From Harmothoe impar (Eukaryota; Annelida; Polychaeta; Phyllodocida; Polynoidae): a DNA stretch of 64,000 nt. Both the position numbers and the translations under genes were made by a program. The notes under the pieces were generated by a model, which was not told where the DNA came from, did not search any database, and saw only the letters and a program-made list of their open reading frames with translations. The DNA lies in the NCBI GenBank assembly GCA_947462335.1, contig OX381708.1, positions 992,001 to 1,056,000 of the forward strand, read 5' to 3'. This document shows, one piece after another, positions 20,435-31,961 of the stretch (position 1 is its first letter; each line of letters begins with the position of its first letter).

Positions 20435-21490
20435 TCAAAATATTTCCCTCAACCATGACATTGTTGTAGGGTTTGAACCCCTACTGGTCAATATGTCATG
20501 ATACACTTGTGTATTGTCCGTCACTATTTCAATCACACAATTCTTCCAACTAACACAGGATCTGTGCAGTGCAGCCAGCACTGGCCATAATTCACCCATG
20601 TTAATATTGTCTCGATACACCGGTTCACATGGGGCCTTTGCCTGATGTGGGAAGATGGGGTCATCGTCCCCCCTGAACCCCCAGAAGAACTCGTCCCTAT
20701 GAGAGGCGTCGGTCGTGAGAACCACACGTCTGCAGGAACTATCAAACATACGGGCCTTTCCATTAAATGTTTTTGTGAAGACAGACCACCACTTTAAGTC
20801 CAGCATGGCCTGGTAACTGAGTGCAATATGAGTGCACTCGGGTTTTGTGTCTCTGAGCAAGCTATAGACACGTCTAGTGAAAGTTCTGCCTCCTTTGACC
20901 ACTACTGCACAATGGGCTAAAAGACCTGCTGTTTGCTCCAGCTACTTCCTAGGACACCATTTTTCCCTTTCAAAGTATTTGCACATTCAATTACACGTTC
21001 TAGTTTGTCCTCACCGATTGACAATGTCGTATTGGTAATGTCCAGGATAATGCCCAGGTATTTTACAATTTGGCTTGGGGGCACCACTTTTTTGTCTGCG
21101 ACTTTGAAACCAAGACTTGTCAGGACACCATGTAGACAGTCCTGCGCATTCTGACACTCTTGGTAATTGCTCCCCACCACTAAATAGTTGTCCAAATAAT
21201 TTATGCAAAGTGAGACGCCATTAAGCTCAACACACTTTACACAAAAATTGGAAATCTGAGTGGTCCCATTGGAAACCTTGGAACTCCCGGTGGGAAGGCA
21301 ATATGTTACAAGAGCGGTGTGTGTTTGAAATATCAGTCACTGCACAATAATCAAACTGATTCAAGACCCTTACCACATCGTCAATTGACTTGAATTTTTC
21401 ACATGAATCTTCCATGTACAAATTTATATTAATCTCCTCCGGAGACGAGCAGTCGGTGATTGGTCTAAGAGAACCATCCGGCTTGACCAC
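20435..21490 (-). pseudogene. degraded DIRS/Ngaro-like reverse transcriptase-RNase H fragment
   Basis: Three minus-strand frames in order. 21490-21227 reads KPDGSLRPITDCS, DDVVRVLNQFDYCAVTDIS and HREFQGFQW (RT motifs around the first catalytic Asp). 21195-20917 reads DNYLVVGSN (YxDD-like, second Asp replaced), then LGFKVADKKVVPPSQ and YLGIILD. 20902-20435 reads VLTTDASHRDEFFWGF and INMGELWPVL (RNase H). The style matches tyrosine-recombinase retroelements (DIRS/Ngaro). Frameshifts between blocks show it is dead; no recombinase is found. Confidence 0.6.
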
Positions 21491-22609
21491 ACCACCCGAA
21501 GCATGTGCATGTTTTTTTACTAACCTGGCAGGCAGTGGCTAGCTCAGGACCAATGTTTGCAAAGAACATGTCAATGTAGTGTAGGGTTTACTATTCATAC
21601 AAACCTCATACATATCATTACTCCATAAATCACCCCCTTCGGACCCGGATCGGTGTCCATGGCGCCAATTATTCCCCCACTTGGGGCGGGGTTCGGGCCG
21701 GCTGGATGACTAGCAATACCCACTACCCTAATATGGGTCCAGGCGTCCTTGACCCTGTCTACTATGATCAGCTATTGCATCAGCCGTTACCTGGGTATCG
21801 TTTTCTGTGTGCCACGTGGTGGTTTGGGGTTTACCTGTACCCTCCATTCTGTATGGGGATCCAGGTAGCCTTTTCGTACTCACCCTTGGTACCGGAGCGC
21901 TGCCCAGGGGTCAGCACCAGTCACCTCACCCTACTATATAACGTGGCCCGCTTCACCTGTCTTTGGTCCAAGCCCTCCTTGACGCTTAGCGTTCACCTCA
22001 TCCCTACCTGGGTTATGCCCCACCACTGCCCTACGTGGTGGCCTCTGACCAACCTATCACGACGAGTCCCTGTCCCGACCCCAGTCACTCGCGTGGTTCA
22101 TCCCCTGACTAGATCAGACTGAGTGGTGCCTCCACTAGTCTAGAACCAGTCCCGAACCACTCCCCTTCCCATTTCCCATTTCCCCGAATTTGTCCAAACC
22201 AATATCAAACAACTCTCAATGTAGGTGACCAGTAGACCTCTCCAGTCAGAGACTCCAATGCAGCACAGGCAAAACAGAGGCTCTTTTATTTTATTTTATT
22301 TTTCAGTTATTCATAGTTTCAGTTATAAATAGGTCACATCACAGTAACACCAATTCTCTGGCCATTATCCTTAAACTAAACCAATAGACTAGTTCCTAGA
22401 GTAACAGCATAATTCTAGACTGAAGTTAGGGGACATGGCTCATCCTTATTTCTAATTTTAAAGTGTTTAACTGGGCATCTTCCGTGGGCTCACTTGCAAA
22501 ACCCAAACATGATTGATGCGTCAGAACCTGGTATATAAGGCCGTACATGCTCCTCCACCTGTTGAGTTAGTGACCGACTGAGGGAGTGAGTGACAGACTG
22601 TTAGGGCTG
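21491..22609. other. no exon seen; probable decayed retroelement flank
   Basis: 21640-22200 is unusually C-rich with GGGATCCAGGTAGCC-like words and scattered short frames on both strands, and may be the non-coding part of the adjoining RT element. A T/A-rich tract sits at 22280-22305. Confidence 0.35.
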
Positions 22610-23690
22610 ATGTGGGTGTTGTGGGGTTGATGTGGGTGTGGTGGGGTTGATGTGGGTGTAGTGGGGTTGCTGTGGGTGTGGTAGGGTTGATGTAGGTGTG
22701 GTAGGGTGGGTGTGGTAGGGTTGATGTGGGTATGGTAGGGTTGATGTGGGTGTGGTTGGGTTGATGTGGGTGTAGTAGGGTTGATGTTGGTGTGATGGGG
22801 TCGATGTGGGTGTGGTAGAGTTGATGTGGGTGTGGTAGGGTTGATGTGGGTGTGGTAGGGTTGATGTGGGTGTGGTAGAGTTGATGTGGGTGTGGTGGGG
22901 TTGATGTAGGTGTGGTGGGGTTGATGTGGGTGTGGTGGGGTTGATGTGGGTGCAGTAGGGTTGATGTGGGTGTGGTGGGGTTAATGTGGGTGTGTTAGGG
23001 TTAATGTGGGTGTGTTAGGGTTGATGTGGGTGTGGTAGGGTTGATGTGGGAGTGGTTGGGTTGATGTGGGTGTGGTAGGGCTTGATGTGGGTATGGTGGG
23101 GTACATGTGGGGGGGTGAGTGTGGTAGGGTTGATGTGGGTGTGGTAGGGTTAATTTGGGTGTGGTGGGGTGGGTGTGGGTATGGTGGGGTTGACCTGGGT
23201 GTGGTAGGGGTTGATGTGGGTGTGGTGGAGTGGGTGTGGTGGGGTTGATGTGGGTGTGGTGGGGTTGATGTGGGTGTGGTGGGGTGGGGGTGGTAGGGTT
23301 GATGTGGGTGTGGTGGGGTTGATGTGGGTGTGGTAGGTTTGATGTGGGTGCGGTGGGGTTGATGTTGGTGTGGTGGGGTTGATGTGGGTATGGTGGGGTT
23401 GATGTGGGTGTGGTGGGGTTGATGTGGGTGCAGTAGGGTTGATGTGGGTGTGGTGGGGTTGATGTTGGTGTGGTGGGGTTGATGTGGGTATGGTGGGGTT
23501 GATGTGGGTGTGGTGGGGTTGATGTGGGTGCAGTAGGGTTGATGTGGGTGCGATGGGGTTGATGTTGGTGTGGTGGGGTTGATGTGGGTATGGTGGGGTT
23601 GATGTGGGTGCAGTAGGGTTGATGTGGGTGTGGTAGTTTTTCATGTGGGTGTGGTGGGGTTGATGTGGGTGTGGTGGGGTTAATGCGGGT
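22610..23690. repeat. 20-bp minisatellite (GGGGTTGATGTGGGTGTGGT)
   Basis: About 50 copies, ending 140 bp before the V3 acceptor. Occasional TTAGGG words are substitutions within the unit, not telomeric repeats. Confidence 0.92.
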
Positions 23691-23828
23691 GTGGCAGGCT
23701 ATAGTACGGAGAATCAGACTCTAGGGTCCAAAGGATCCAAAGTCATTTAGAAATGGGAAGCTAACTGATCTTACAAAGTTTTCATCATTGGCAAAATGAA
23801 CACGCTGTTACCTTTTTGTCAATTCTAG

Positions 23829-24143
23829 GTGTTGTTTTGGACGCTGAGGAGGGGACGTCAGCAATGCTGCCGTGTGACAAGGTGAGGGGACTGACCTCAC
23901 AATATCCAGGACCTTACACCAGGACGTGGCAGCGGGTGAATGGGGACCTCCTGTACCTCCAGAACCGGTGGGAAGGTGTCTTCTCTGAACGTCCTTCTGC
24001 CCCCAGACCTGACATGGCACTCAGTAATGAGACATTCTCCTTAACCATTGGTTCAGTGCAGCTGCAGGACGACACCATGTTTGTCTGTACATTTAATCAT
24101 CTTGCTTCTTTACATGTGGAGGGTGTGAAACTCCAACTTTACA
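23829..24143 (+). CDS. exon: V-type Ig domain 3 of Ig-TM-SAM receptor
   Basis: Acceptor ATTCTAG before 23829, donor GTAGGT after 24143; 315 nt, phase 1-1. Residues: EEGTSAMLPC (Cys 1), the Trp of TRTWQRVNG, LSNETFSLTIGSVQLQ, then DDTMFVC (Cys 2) and final strand VKLQLYS. It is the longest of the three V exons because of the stretch after Cys 1 (DKVRGLTSQYPGPY). The C-type exon follows after only 342 bp. Confidence 0.75.
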
Positions 24144-24485
24144 GTAGGTCTACATGTGTGTCATATACATTATATAAGATACATTACAATTCAAATACAT
24201 TTAATGAAACTACAATCACGTATATACATAATCAAATACTTACTAAATTAAGCTGCAGATTGTATATAAAGTGGCAAAATTTACCTCAGATCTTGGTGAG
24301 TAAATAGTAAATCCCTGCTTACAGCTGGGAATGTATCTAGCACTGTGCTTATGCATGTGTCGTGAGAGCACAATGCAGATCGAGCTGAATTTGTCATGAA
24401 TTTATCAGATAACTTTCAGCTACTGTGACTATAATGCATAGCTTATCATGGTCACCTAAGGTGAAATAATGACATTTCATTTCAG

Positions 24486-24791
24486 TCAATCCCAAAATCA
24501 TCTTCAGTGGACTTGATGAAGCCCCAGTCAGTGCTGGTACCACACTGACAGTTACCTGCACCATAAACCGTGTTTACCCTGCGTTAGGGCCTGATGACTT
24601 CTACACGAGATGGGGGACACAGACTACCAAGTCTACAGAGTCTAAGAATAACGACCGGTCCTACAGGTACACTGTGCAGTATACACGCATGGTGAATGAG
24701 GACGATAACGGGACAGTGGTGGAATGCTTGGTAAAACCCACAAAGGGACAATCAGACTCCAAATCAATGACAATAATCCTTAGTGGCCGAG
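24486..24791 (+). CDS. exon: C-type Ig domain 4 of Ig-TM-SAM receptor
   Basis: The acceptor TTTCAG precedes 24486 and donor GTAAGT follows 24791; 306 nt, phase 1-1. The split codon A|TC joins the preceding exon in frame. Residues: PKIIFSGLDEAPVSAGTT, LTVTCTI (Cys 1), TRWGTQT (Trp), then DDNGTVVEC (D-x-G-x-x-x-C, Cys 2) and a last strand SMTIILSG. The shorter middle and absence of C'-C'' strands suggest a C-type (C1/C2) fold proximal to the membrane. This exon has no start codon, so it is visible only by its splice sites and open phase. Confidence 0.75.
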
Positions 24792-25167
24792 GTAAGTGGT
24801 GAGGAAGGTAAGACATTCAGAAACACAAGTTAGAAAGGTGGATGCTTTGCTTTATTATACCCCTAATATGCTATGATAGTGTTGTAGGTATAGGGAGTCT
24901 GTATGCACACTGAGTGGGCAAACAGGCTCTGTATGCCCACTGCATCAAGTGCGGGATGGAATCTGGCGGCCTGGGGTGGAATCCGGTGGCCTGGGGTGGA
25001 ATCCGGTGGCCTGGGGTGGAATCCGTAATTTTGGCCGACAACAACAGGGAGAGGCCGACAACGTTAAGCGCGGCAATTTCTATCGCCACCTAGCGGAATT
25101 TTATCGCAATATCGCTTCTGCAGCCGACATTTATCGCCAGTCGTCGCCAAAGCATCAACTTGACAAG
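24792..25167. other. intron and 5' flank of the Crypton element
   Basis: Three short direct repeats of GGCCTGGGGTGGAATCC lie at 24967-25021, then a leader-like stretch open in the Crypton frame. The Crypton boundary is not determinable; Cryptons lack terminal inverted repeats. Confidence 0.4.
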
Positions 25168-25884
25168 ATGGAAGGCATGGAGCTGCTCGATTTAACAGGT
25201 GTTGAGCTTGTCATTGACGACGTTGTGGTCGGACAAATAGCAGATATAATGGGAGAAATCCACCTGGAAGCCAACAACAGTTTTCAAGAGGGTGGAATGG
25301 AGGCTTTAGTAACGCAAATCCATCAAGAAATAGCTGACAACATAGCCGAACAGGAAGATATGGAGATCTGCCGACAACAGGCTGAAGGGGACGAAGATGG
25401 TGTTTGCTGTCCCGACCTGGATGCCTTAGTCTCTAGTATACAGGCAAGGGACGACTTCCAGAGTAAAATAGATGAAGTCAATGACCGACAACAGGACGAT
25501 ATATTTAATATGGTGCCGACCACACAGGCTATGAGTGAGTTGGATCTGAACGCTACTAAAGACCTGGTTCCAAATGCAGACTGCCGCTCCAAAAAAGCAG
25601 GAAAACGCAAGTCCACAGGAAAGGGGGAGGCCCCCCCTGCCACCCCTGCCCCCCCTGCTCCAAGAAGGCCCCCTCAACCCCCTGCAAATGACCCTACAGA
25701 AATAGTCATGCTGAACAATGAGGAGTTAGCCCAGTATGTCGAGAACCAGAGGTCCAAGAACACAGTTAAAAGGCTGCAGCATTGGAGAGCCAGGAGCAAT
25801 ATTTCTGGCGACACCCATCACCAAAAAAGACTAAAGGTCACTATGTACCACCGGAAAGCTCTGATCATGGGCTTTTCAGATATG
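25168..25884 (+). CDS. Crypton recombinase, exon 1 (N-terminal region)
   Basis: The frame is open from before 25168; the ATG at 25168 (MEGMELLDLTG) is the best start because the upstream frame is repeat-derived. 239 codons, ending in phase 0 at donor ATG|GTAAGT. The N-terminal ~150 residues are acidic, the middle is a KKAGKRKSTGK basic stretch followed by a Pro-rich linker, and the end has ELAQYVENQRSKNTVKR, which resembles the start of the DNA-binding region of Crypton/DUF3504 proteins. No catalytic residues are in this exon. Confidence 0.55.
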
Positions 25885-26660
25885 GTAAGTGTTAAGGAAA
25901 AGGTTGCGAGGAATTCAAGATGGCCGCCAAAATCCAAGATGGCCACCAAAATATCAGAATTCCATCTCCAATGACCTAGATATGGCTTAAAATACTTTTT
26001 TAACACTGCCTACCCCCCTAATTTGGACCCAAGGAATTCAATGGTTCTATTGGTTTGTTTCTAAGACAACTGGTTGCTTAGCAACAACTGTTCTAATTGT
26101 TTATCTGCCTAGCAACACAGTTTTCCATGGTCCTGAGGTTGATTACAACCATACCTACCCCCCCTAAATTGGACCCAAGGAATTCAATTGTTCTATTGAT
26201 TTGTTTCTAAGACAGCTAGTTGCTTAGCAACAGCTATTCTAATTGTTTATCTGCCTAGCAACACATATTTTCATGGTCCTAAGGTTGATTATAATCATAC
26301 CTACCCCTTTAAACTGGACCCAAGGAATTAAATGGTTCAATTGATTTGCTGCTAACACAGCTAATTGCCTAGCAACGACTGTTATCATTGTTTATCTCCC
26401 TAACAACACATATTCCTATGGTCCTGCAGTTCATTTTCACCAAGCAGGGCAACAACTAAACAACCTTAATCCAGATTATTCTATGGTTCGAGGTTGATAA
26501 AGAAACAAGCTCTGTGGACCATTCAAGTAGCTCTTGGGACCCCTTCAGCAGCTCTTGGGACCCTGCAAGCAGTTCTCTAAGAGGCTTTGTGGGACCTTCC
26601 AGTTGCTCTGGGACCCCTTTAGTGACTCTGTGGACCCCACTGGCTGCTCTGTGGACATGT
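25811..26660. repeat. left arm of 3.1-kb inverted duplication
   Basis: Starts at ACACCCATCACC within Crypton exon 1, crosses the splice donor into the intron and includes three diverged ~143-bp tandem copies (TTGGACCCAAGGAATTCAAT.. TTATCTGCCTAGCAACACA). It is mirrored at 28100-28947 with high identity near the outer ends. Confidence 0.8.
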
Positions 26661-27235
26661 TTATTAGCTAGGAGGTATACATGACAGCTAGCTACATGTG
26701 GATGGCCCCTAAGAGTCCTTGAGCTTCTAACGGTGGGGCGGTAGGTATTGTAATAAAACTTGGTTGATTAGGGACCCTTCCAGTGGCTCCCATCAGCTCC
26801 CATTCAGCAGCACTGTGAACCCTTCCAGCGGCTCTGTGGACCCTTCTGGCGGCTCTGTTGACCGCTTTTGTAACTCTGGGGACCTTTCAGCTACAACCCC
26901 GATACTGAGGAAGGTGGTACAGTCGTCCTAGGTACTGGCGAAGATGATCTAGTCATCCCTGATATAGGGGAAGATGATCTAGTCATCCCTGGTATAGGGG
27001 AAGATGATCCAGTCATCTCTGGTATAGGGGAAGATGATCTAGCCATCTCTGGTATAGGGGAAGATGATCTAGCCATTTCTGGTATAAGGGAAGATTATCT
27101 AGCCATCCCTGGTATAGGGGAAGATGATCCAGTCGTCTCTGGTATAGGGGAGGAGTCTTCCTTGGTACCAGCAAAGAGATTTTCAGAGCTAGTAAACATC
27201 TACTAAAGCCAGGGTATGCATACCAAGAGCCCGCC
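26661..27235. repeat. 30-bp tandem repeat in the centre of the inverted duplication
   Basis: From about 26920 to 27150, eight diverged copies of a 30-bp unit with GGTATAGGGGAAGATGAT. The rest (26661-26919) is unique-looking. Confidence 0.7.
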
Positions 27236-27239
27236 TGGG

Positions 27240-28235
27240 TGTTTCCAGGGCTAGAGGTGGTCATAGAGTCAGCAGAGGTGTTCACAGAATCAGCAAAGAT
27301 GCACCCACAGCCACCTGAGGTGCCACCACAGTGTACAGAGGTCCTCCTGGAGCCACTGCAAGGGTCCCTACAGCCGCTGGAAGGGTCCCAAGAGCCACTG
27401 AAGGGATCCCCACTCCCACTGGAACGGTCCACAGAGTCACTGAAAGGGTCCACGGTGTCACTAAAGGGGTCGGCAGAGCTACTGGAAGGGTCCCTAGAGC
27501 CGCTGGAAGGGTCCCAAGAGCCATTGAAGGGGTCCCCAGACCCACTGGAACGGTCCACAGAGTCACTGAAGGGGTCCCCAGTGTCACTGAAGGGGTCCCA
27601 AGAGCCACTGAAGGGGTCCCAAGAGCCACTGAAGGGATCCCCAGACCCACTGGAACGGTCCACAGAGTCACTAAAGGGGTCCCCGGTGTCACTAAAGGGG
27701 TCCCCAGAGCTACTGGAAGGGTCCCTAGAGCCGCTGGAAGGGTCCCAAGAGCCATTGAAAGGGTCCCCAGACCCACTGGAACGGTCCACAGAGTCACTGA
27801 AGGGGTCCGCAGTGTCACTAAAGGGGTCCCCAGAGCTACTGGAAGGGTCCCCAGAGCTGCCTTGAGATTCTATAGAGTCACTGAAGGGGTGCCCATAGTC
27901 ACTGAAAGGGTCCAGAGAGTCACTGATGGGGTCCACAGATTCATTGAAGGGGTTCACAGAGTCACTGGAAGAGCCTCCAAAGCCTCTGCGAAGGTCACCA
28001 GAGCTGCTTGGAGGGTCCACAGAGTCACTGAGGGGGTCCCGAGTGTCACAGAAGGGGTCTACAGAGCAGCTGGAAGGGTCCACAGAGCCGCTTGTAGGGT
28101 CCCCAGAGCAGCTGAAGGGGTCTGTAGCGTCATTAAAGGGGTCCCAGAGCAACTGGAAGGTCCCACAAAGCCTCTGAGAGGGTCCCCAGAACTGCTTGCA
28201 GAGTCCCAAGAGCCACTAAAGGGGTCCCAAGAGCT
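27240..28235. repeat. complex minisatellite built on CACTGAAGGGGTCCC
   Basis: Units of about 30 bp (CACTGGAACGGTCCACAGAG, CACTGAAGGGGTCCC) group into higher-order repeats of roughly 250 bp. Both strands have open frames of 200-400 codons, all repeat-derived. The right part overlaps the right arm of the inverted duplication. Confidence 0.85.
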
Positions 28236-28947
28236 ACTTGAAGAGTCCACAGAGCTTGTTTCTTCATCAATCTCACACCACAGAATAACCTGGATCCAAA
28301 GTTATTGCCATGCTTGTTGAAAATGAACCTCAGGACCATAAAAATATATGTTGTTAGGGAGATAAACAATGAGAACAGTCGTTGCTGGGCAACCAGCTGG
28401 GTTAGCAGCAAACAAAATGAACCATTGAATTCCTTGGGTCCAGTTTAAAGGGGTGGGTATGATTATAATCAACCCCAGGACCATGAACATATGTGTTGCT
28501 AGGCAGATAAACAATTAGAATAGCTGTTGCTAAGCAACTAGCTGTCTTAGAAACAAAGCAATAGAACCATTGAATTCCTTGGGTCCAATTTAGGGGGGGT
28601 AGGTATGGTTGTAATCAACCTCAGGACCATGAAAAACTGTGTTGCTAGGCAGATAAACAATTAGAACAGTTGTTGCTAAGCAACCAGTTGTCTTAGAAAC
28701 AAACCAATAGAATCATTGAATTCCTTGGGTCCAAATTAGGGGGGGTAGGCAGCGTTAAAAAAGTATTTTAAGCCATATCTAGGTCATTGGAGATGGAATT
28801 CTGATATTTTGGCGGCCATCTTGGATTTTGGCGGCCATCTTGAATTCCTCGCAACCTTTTCTTTAACACTCACCATATCTGAAAAGTCCATGATCAGAGC
28901 TTTCCGGTGGTATATAGTGACCTTTAGTCTTTTTTGGTGATGGGTGT
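28100..28947. repeat. right arm of 3.1-kb inverted duplication
   Basis: Reverse complement of the left arm. It includes an inverted copy of the last ~75 bp of Crypton exon 1 and its donor, here altered to GGTGAGTGTT. The inverted exon copy has accumulated changes (for example TATATACC for TATGTACC). Confidence 0.8.
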
Positions 28948-29010
28948 TCAGCTAATTAGCCTTTAATGCTGCAGCACTACTAAGCAAGTAAGTTTCAAGA
29001 CGTGCATTTT

Positions 29011-29320
29011 TGCTAAAAATTGATAATTAGGTCAAAAATCAATATTTTTTTATGGGAATAGGCTCATACAACGTGTAAAATTAGGGCCTATCACATATAT
29101 TAGTAACAGGAAAATCGATTTGTTGGAACCCCCTTAAATTAAATTTTTCATGTTTTGACTCGTCAAGAAATGCTAAAAATTCATAATTAGGTCAAAAATC
29201 AATATTTTTTTATGGGAATAGGCTCATACAACGTGTAAAATTAGGGCCTATCACATATATTAGTATCAGGAAAATCGATTTGTTGGAACCCCCTTGAATT
29301 AAATTTTTCATGTTTCCATT
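29011..29320. repeat. two tandem copies of a ~160-bp AT-rich unit
   Basis: GCTAAAAATTGATAATTAGG.. to ..GTTGGAACCCCCTT occurs twice about 160 bp apart with few differences, just upstream of Crypton exon 2. Confidence 0.8.
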
Positions 29321-29412
29321 TGAAATACCCATAAATAAATTACTTGTCGACACATTTCTTGAAAATTAATATTTTTGCCAAATAATTAAATGCCCCCTTT
29401 CTTCTTTTTCAG

Positions 29413-29591
29413 GTGGTTACTCAATTTGAGACATTCATGCGCTCAAACTATGCGGATGAACGCCCCCTTTGGAACTTGGACGCTGCAACACTTAACAACT
29501 ACCTGTGCAACTACCTCCTGAGTGTAAAGAGGAAGGATGGCAGCTCTTATGAGCCTGACACCCTCACCTCCATGGTGAGAGCCATAGATAG
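29413..29591 (+). CDS. Crypton recombinase, exon 2
   Basis: Acceptor TTTTTCAG before 29413; the exon begins in phase 0 and continues exon 1 in frame, ending AG|GTACGT in phase 2. Sequence QFETFMRSNYADERPLW, LNNYLCNYLLSVKRKDG, YEPDTLTSMVRAIDR is the SAM-like DNA-binding (core-binding) domain preceding the catalytic domain. The form Y.P.TL..M..AIDR is typical of Crypton-derived DUF3504 proteins. Confidence 0.65.
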
Positions 29592-29769
29592 GTACGTTCT
29601 TTTTGACCCTAACATTTAAATTTGGACTCTAAATTATAAATATTAGCCCTAAATTGAATATTAAAATTAAAGAAATTAAAGAAATTGAGTATTTACGTCT
29701 TGCATTTTTTTAATGACTTTGGAAAATTGTTTGTTTTTTTTACATTCTTGCCTGCTTTTATGTTTACAG

Positions 29770-30830
29770 GCACCTGAAGATCAAGAAGTACCCATACAGT
29801 ATACTCATTGATGATGAATTCGCAGCTACTCGTTCCATACTGGTCAGCCGCAGGAAGGAGCTGAAGTCCGAGGGAAAGGGAGGGAGGCCTAACAGGTCAG
29901 AGGCAATAACGGAGGAACAGATCGAGATAATGTGGGAGAAAGAGGTTTTCGGGGCAAATGATGCTAAATCCCTGCAGTCTACCTTGTATTATTATCTCAC
30001 ATGTGGGTTCGGGTTTAGGGGGTGCCACGAATCATGTCAACTGCAGTGGTCAGATGTTGTCCCTGGGGAAGACGACGAGGGCCACAAGTACCTCGAACTA
30101 GAGTGTGAGAGGCTGACGAAGACCCGACAGGGGGCCGAGGGTGGTCATAACCGACCTTATAACCCTCGAGTATATGCACATGATATCCCCGAGAGGTGCC
30201 CAATAACCCTATATGAGTTATTTACAATGAAAAGGCCCACTGATATGCGTGCTGCAGCCAGCCCCTTCTACTTGTCGCCTAGGCCTAATATCGACCCAGC
30301 TAGAGGAAATTTGGTTCAAAAGTGCTCCGATGGGTATCAACTACCTGTCCAAAATAATGCCTAACGCAGCAGAAGCAGCAGGTCTAGATGGGAAGATTAC
30401 CAACCACAGCCTCCGCAGGACCACATGCCAAAATCTGTTAGCCGCTAACCTGCCTTCTACAGCTACTATTCAACTTACAGGGCACAAGTCCGTAGATTCA
30501 CTCAACCACTATGCGACAGCAACAAAGCGACAACAGAAAGACATGTCGCTTATAGCCACGGGCGTCAAACGCAAATGTGCTAAAGCTCCCGAGGAAAAGG
30601 TTGAAGATTGCCCTCCTCCCCCACCCATCCCCGTTATTCCAGTACGAGATGTCAACACAGATAGGCCGGCCTCCCCTCCACCTCAGCCCGGGGCAGTTAC
30701 TACGCAGCAGCGGTCTGGCCCGCCCTCCATCCCCGGGGATATGGGTGGGTTCTTGGCGGCAGCCAGTGGCATGTTTGCCGGGGCGAATATCGCTGGAGCG
30801 GTCACCATTAATTTCAATTTCCAGCACTAA
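29770..30830 (+). pseudogene. Crypton recombinase, exon 3 (catalytic domain), frameshifted
   Basis: Acceptor TTTACAG before 29770 completes the Arg codon of exon 2. Motifs: GFGFRGCHES (first catalytic Arg), NHSLRRT (His-x-x-Arg) and LTGHKSVDSLNHYA (His and the nucleophile Tyr), so R-H-R-H-Y are all present. A one-base frame change at about 30305-30312 separates SPFYLSPRPNIDP from IWFKSAPMGIN, the two halves of the expected continuous motif. The C-terminal tail is Pro-rich and ends at TAA 30828-30830. The change may be a true inactivating mutation or an assembly error. Confidence 0.68.
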
Positions 30831-31787
30831 CAATGCTGACGTTGACATTGCAAACACTCAGAACTAAGAACCTATCGTAAAATTAGAGACTAAGTATTGT
30901 TATTTACCTTGTTCTTCGGTGTACAAATGGAGCGACGTAAAATCCTCCTTGGGCGCCATGTTCTTACTCTCCGCACAGATGTTGACTCGACGAAGCCAAA
31001 AAGTTAATGACACTGCGCATGCGTGCGCGTTTATTTTTTTGAATAAAAATGGCTATTACGCCTTTTCTTGTTAAAACCGAGTGCTCTTCTCTATATAATA
31101 AATCATTAATTTTGAAACAGACTTATTTAACGTCATAATTAAAGAAAGAAACAATGATAGTAAAAAAAAGTTTTAAAAAAATACCGAAATGCAAACAGGG
31201 AATTTTGATTGCGGCGCCGTCTAGTGAGATTCTTTGGAACTAATACATAAGTGGCGTTCCGGAGTCACTTCCGGTTAAAATGGCAAAAAAAGTCAAGGTA
31301 GGCTAAGATTTTCTCAAATTTTACACGTTTAAGGGGTAATTTCAGCGTCAAACGGGGTATAATAAACGCCAAACGTAACTCGTGGGCGTCGGACGTCCAG
31401 ATGTCACTCGTGGATCCGGCCCGGTCTCCACTCGTCGCTTATAAAGCGACTCGTGGAGACCGGGCCGGATTCCACTCCGTTACGTTTGGGGTTAATATCT
31501 CTGACCACATGTATGCCCAGACTGTAGAGGCTGCACCATGTAACTATACCGTGGTCTGTGGGAAATGAGCTGACAGCAACCATGGACATGGAAGTGATTT
31601 GTGGGAAATAACCTGACTGTGACCATGGCCATGCAAGTGCATGGACAAACCTTATAGACCATAACCCTGGTCTTGCCACTTTCACACAGGAATCAACAAT
31701 GTATTGTATCAGTTAAATTATTAATTGTTAAAACTGTTATGAGTTTACATAACCAAAAAAGATATTGTGTCTTTCAAACCTTCACAG
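30831..31787. other. intron; no exon seen apart from a palindrome
   Basis: AT-rich, with a large hairpin at 31367-31495 listed separately. The rest shows nothing recognisable. Confidence 0.45.
31367..31495. mobile_element. ~130-bp palindromic MITE-like hairpin
   Basis: Outer arms AACGCCAAACGTAAC / GTTACGTTTGGGGTT and long inner arms (GGATCCGGCCCGGTCTCCAC mirrored) surround TTATAA. TAA-like flanks occur at both ends. Confidence 0.6.
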
Positions 31788-31961
31788 ATGCACTGACATT
31801 ACCGCCTGACATTGGTCACGAATCACCACCAGTCACCGGGGGGTTGTCGCCATCTGTGATTGGTGGAGCAGCGGCAGCAGCAGCAGTTGTCATCAGTGTT
31901 GTCATCATCACGGCCTGTGTCTGTGTACGGAGGAGGAAGGCCAGACTCAACAAAGTGACAG
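31788..31961 (+). CDS. exon: stalk and transmembrane segment of Ig-TM-SAM receptor
   Basis: Acceptor TTCACAG before 31788, donor GTATGT after 31961; 174 nt, phase 1-1. A Pro/Gly-rich stalk (LPPDIGHESPPVTGG) leads to one hydrophobic segment (VIGGAAAAAAVVISVVIITA) and the basic stop-transfer CVCVRRRKARLNK. This orients the four Ig domains outside and the SAM domain inside. The last 20 bases of the exon plus the donor are the unit of the following 44-bp minisatellite. Confidence 0.75.

Larger units (their letters stand above)
25168..30830 (+). mobile_element. Crypton (tyrosine-recombinase DNA transposon) in the C-TM intron
   Basis: Three exons of one recombinase gene lie in the receptor intron, in the receptor's orientation. 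A 3.1-kb inverted duplication occupies its first intron. Limits given are those of the coding sequence only; real ends are unknown. Confidence 0.62.

Noticed and set aside
22980..23040. Telomeric TTAGGG repeats
   Set aside because: The words are isolated substitutions in the 20-bp GGGGTTGATGTGGGTGTGGT minisatellite.
27013..28320. Ser/Asp-rich 398-codon minus frame and Thr/Val/Arg-rich 329-codon plus frame
   Set aside because: Both come from the complex minisatellite inside the inverted duplication in the Crypton intron.
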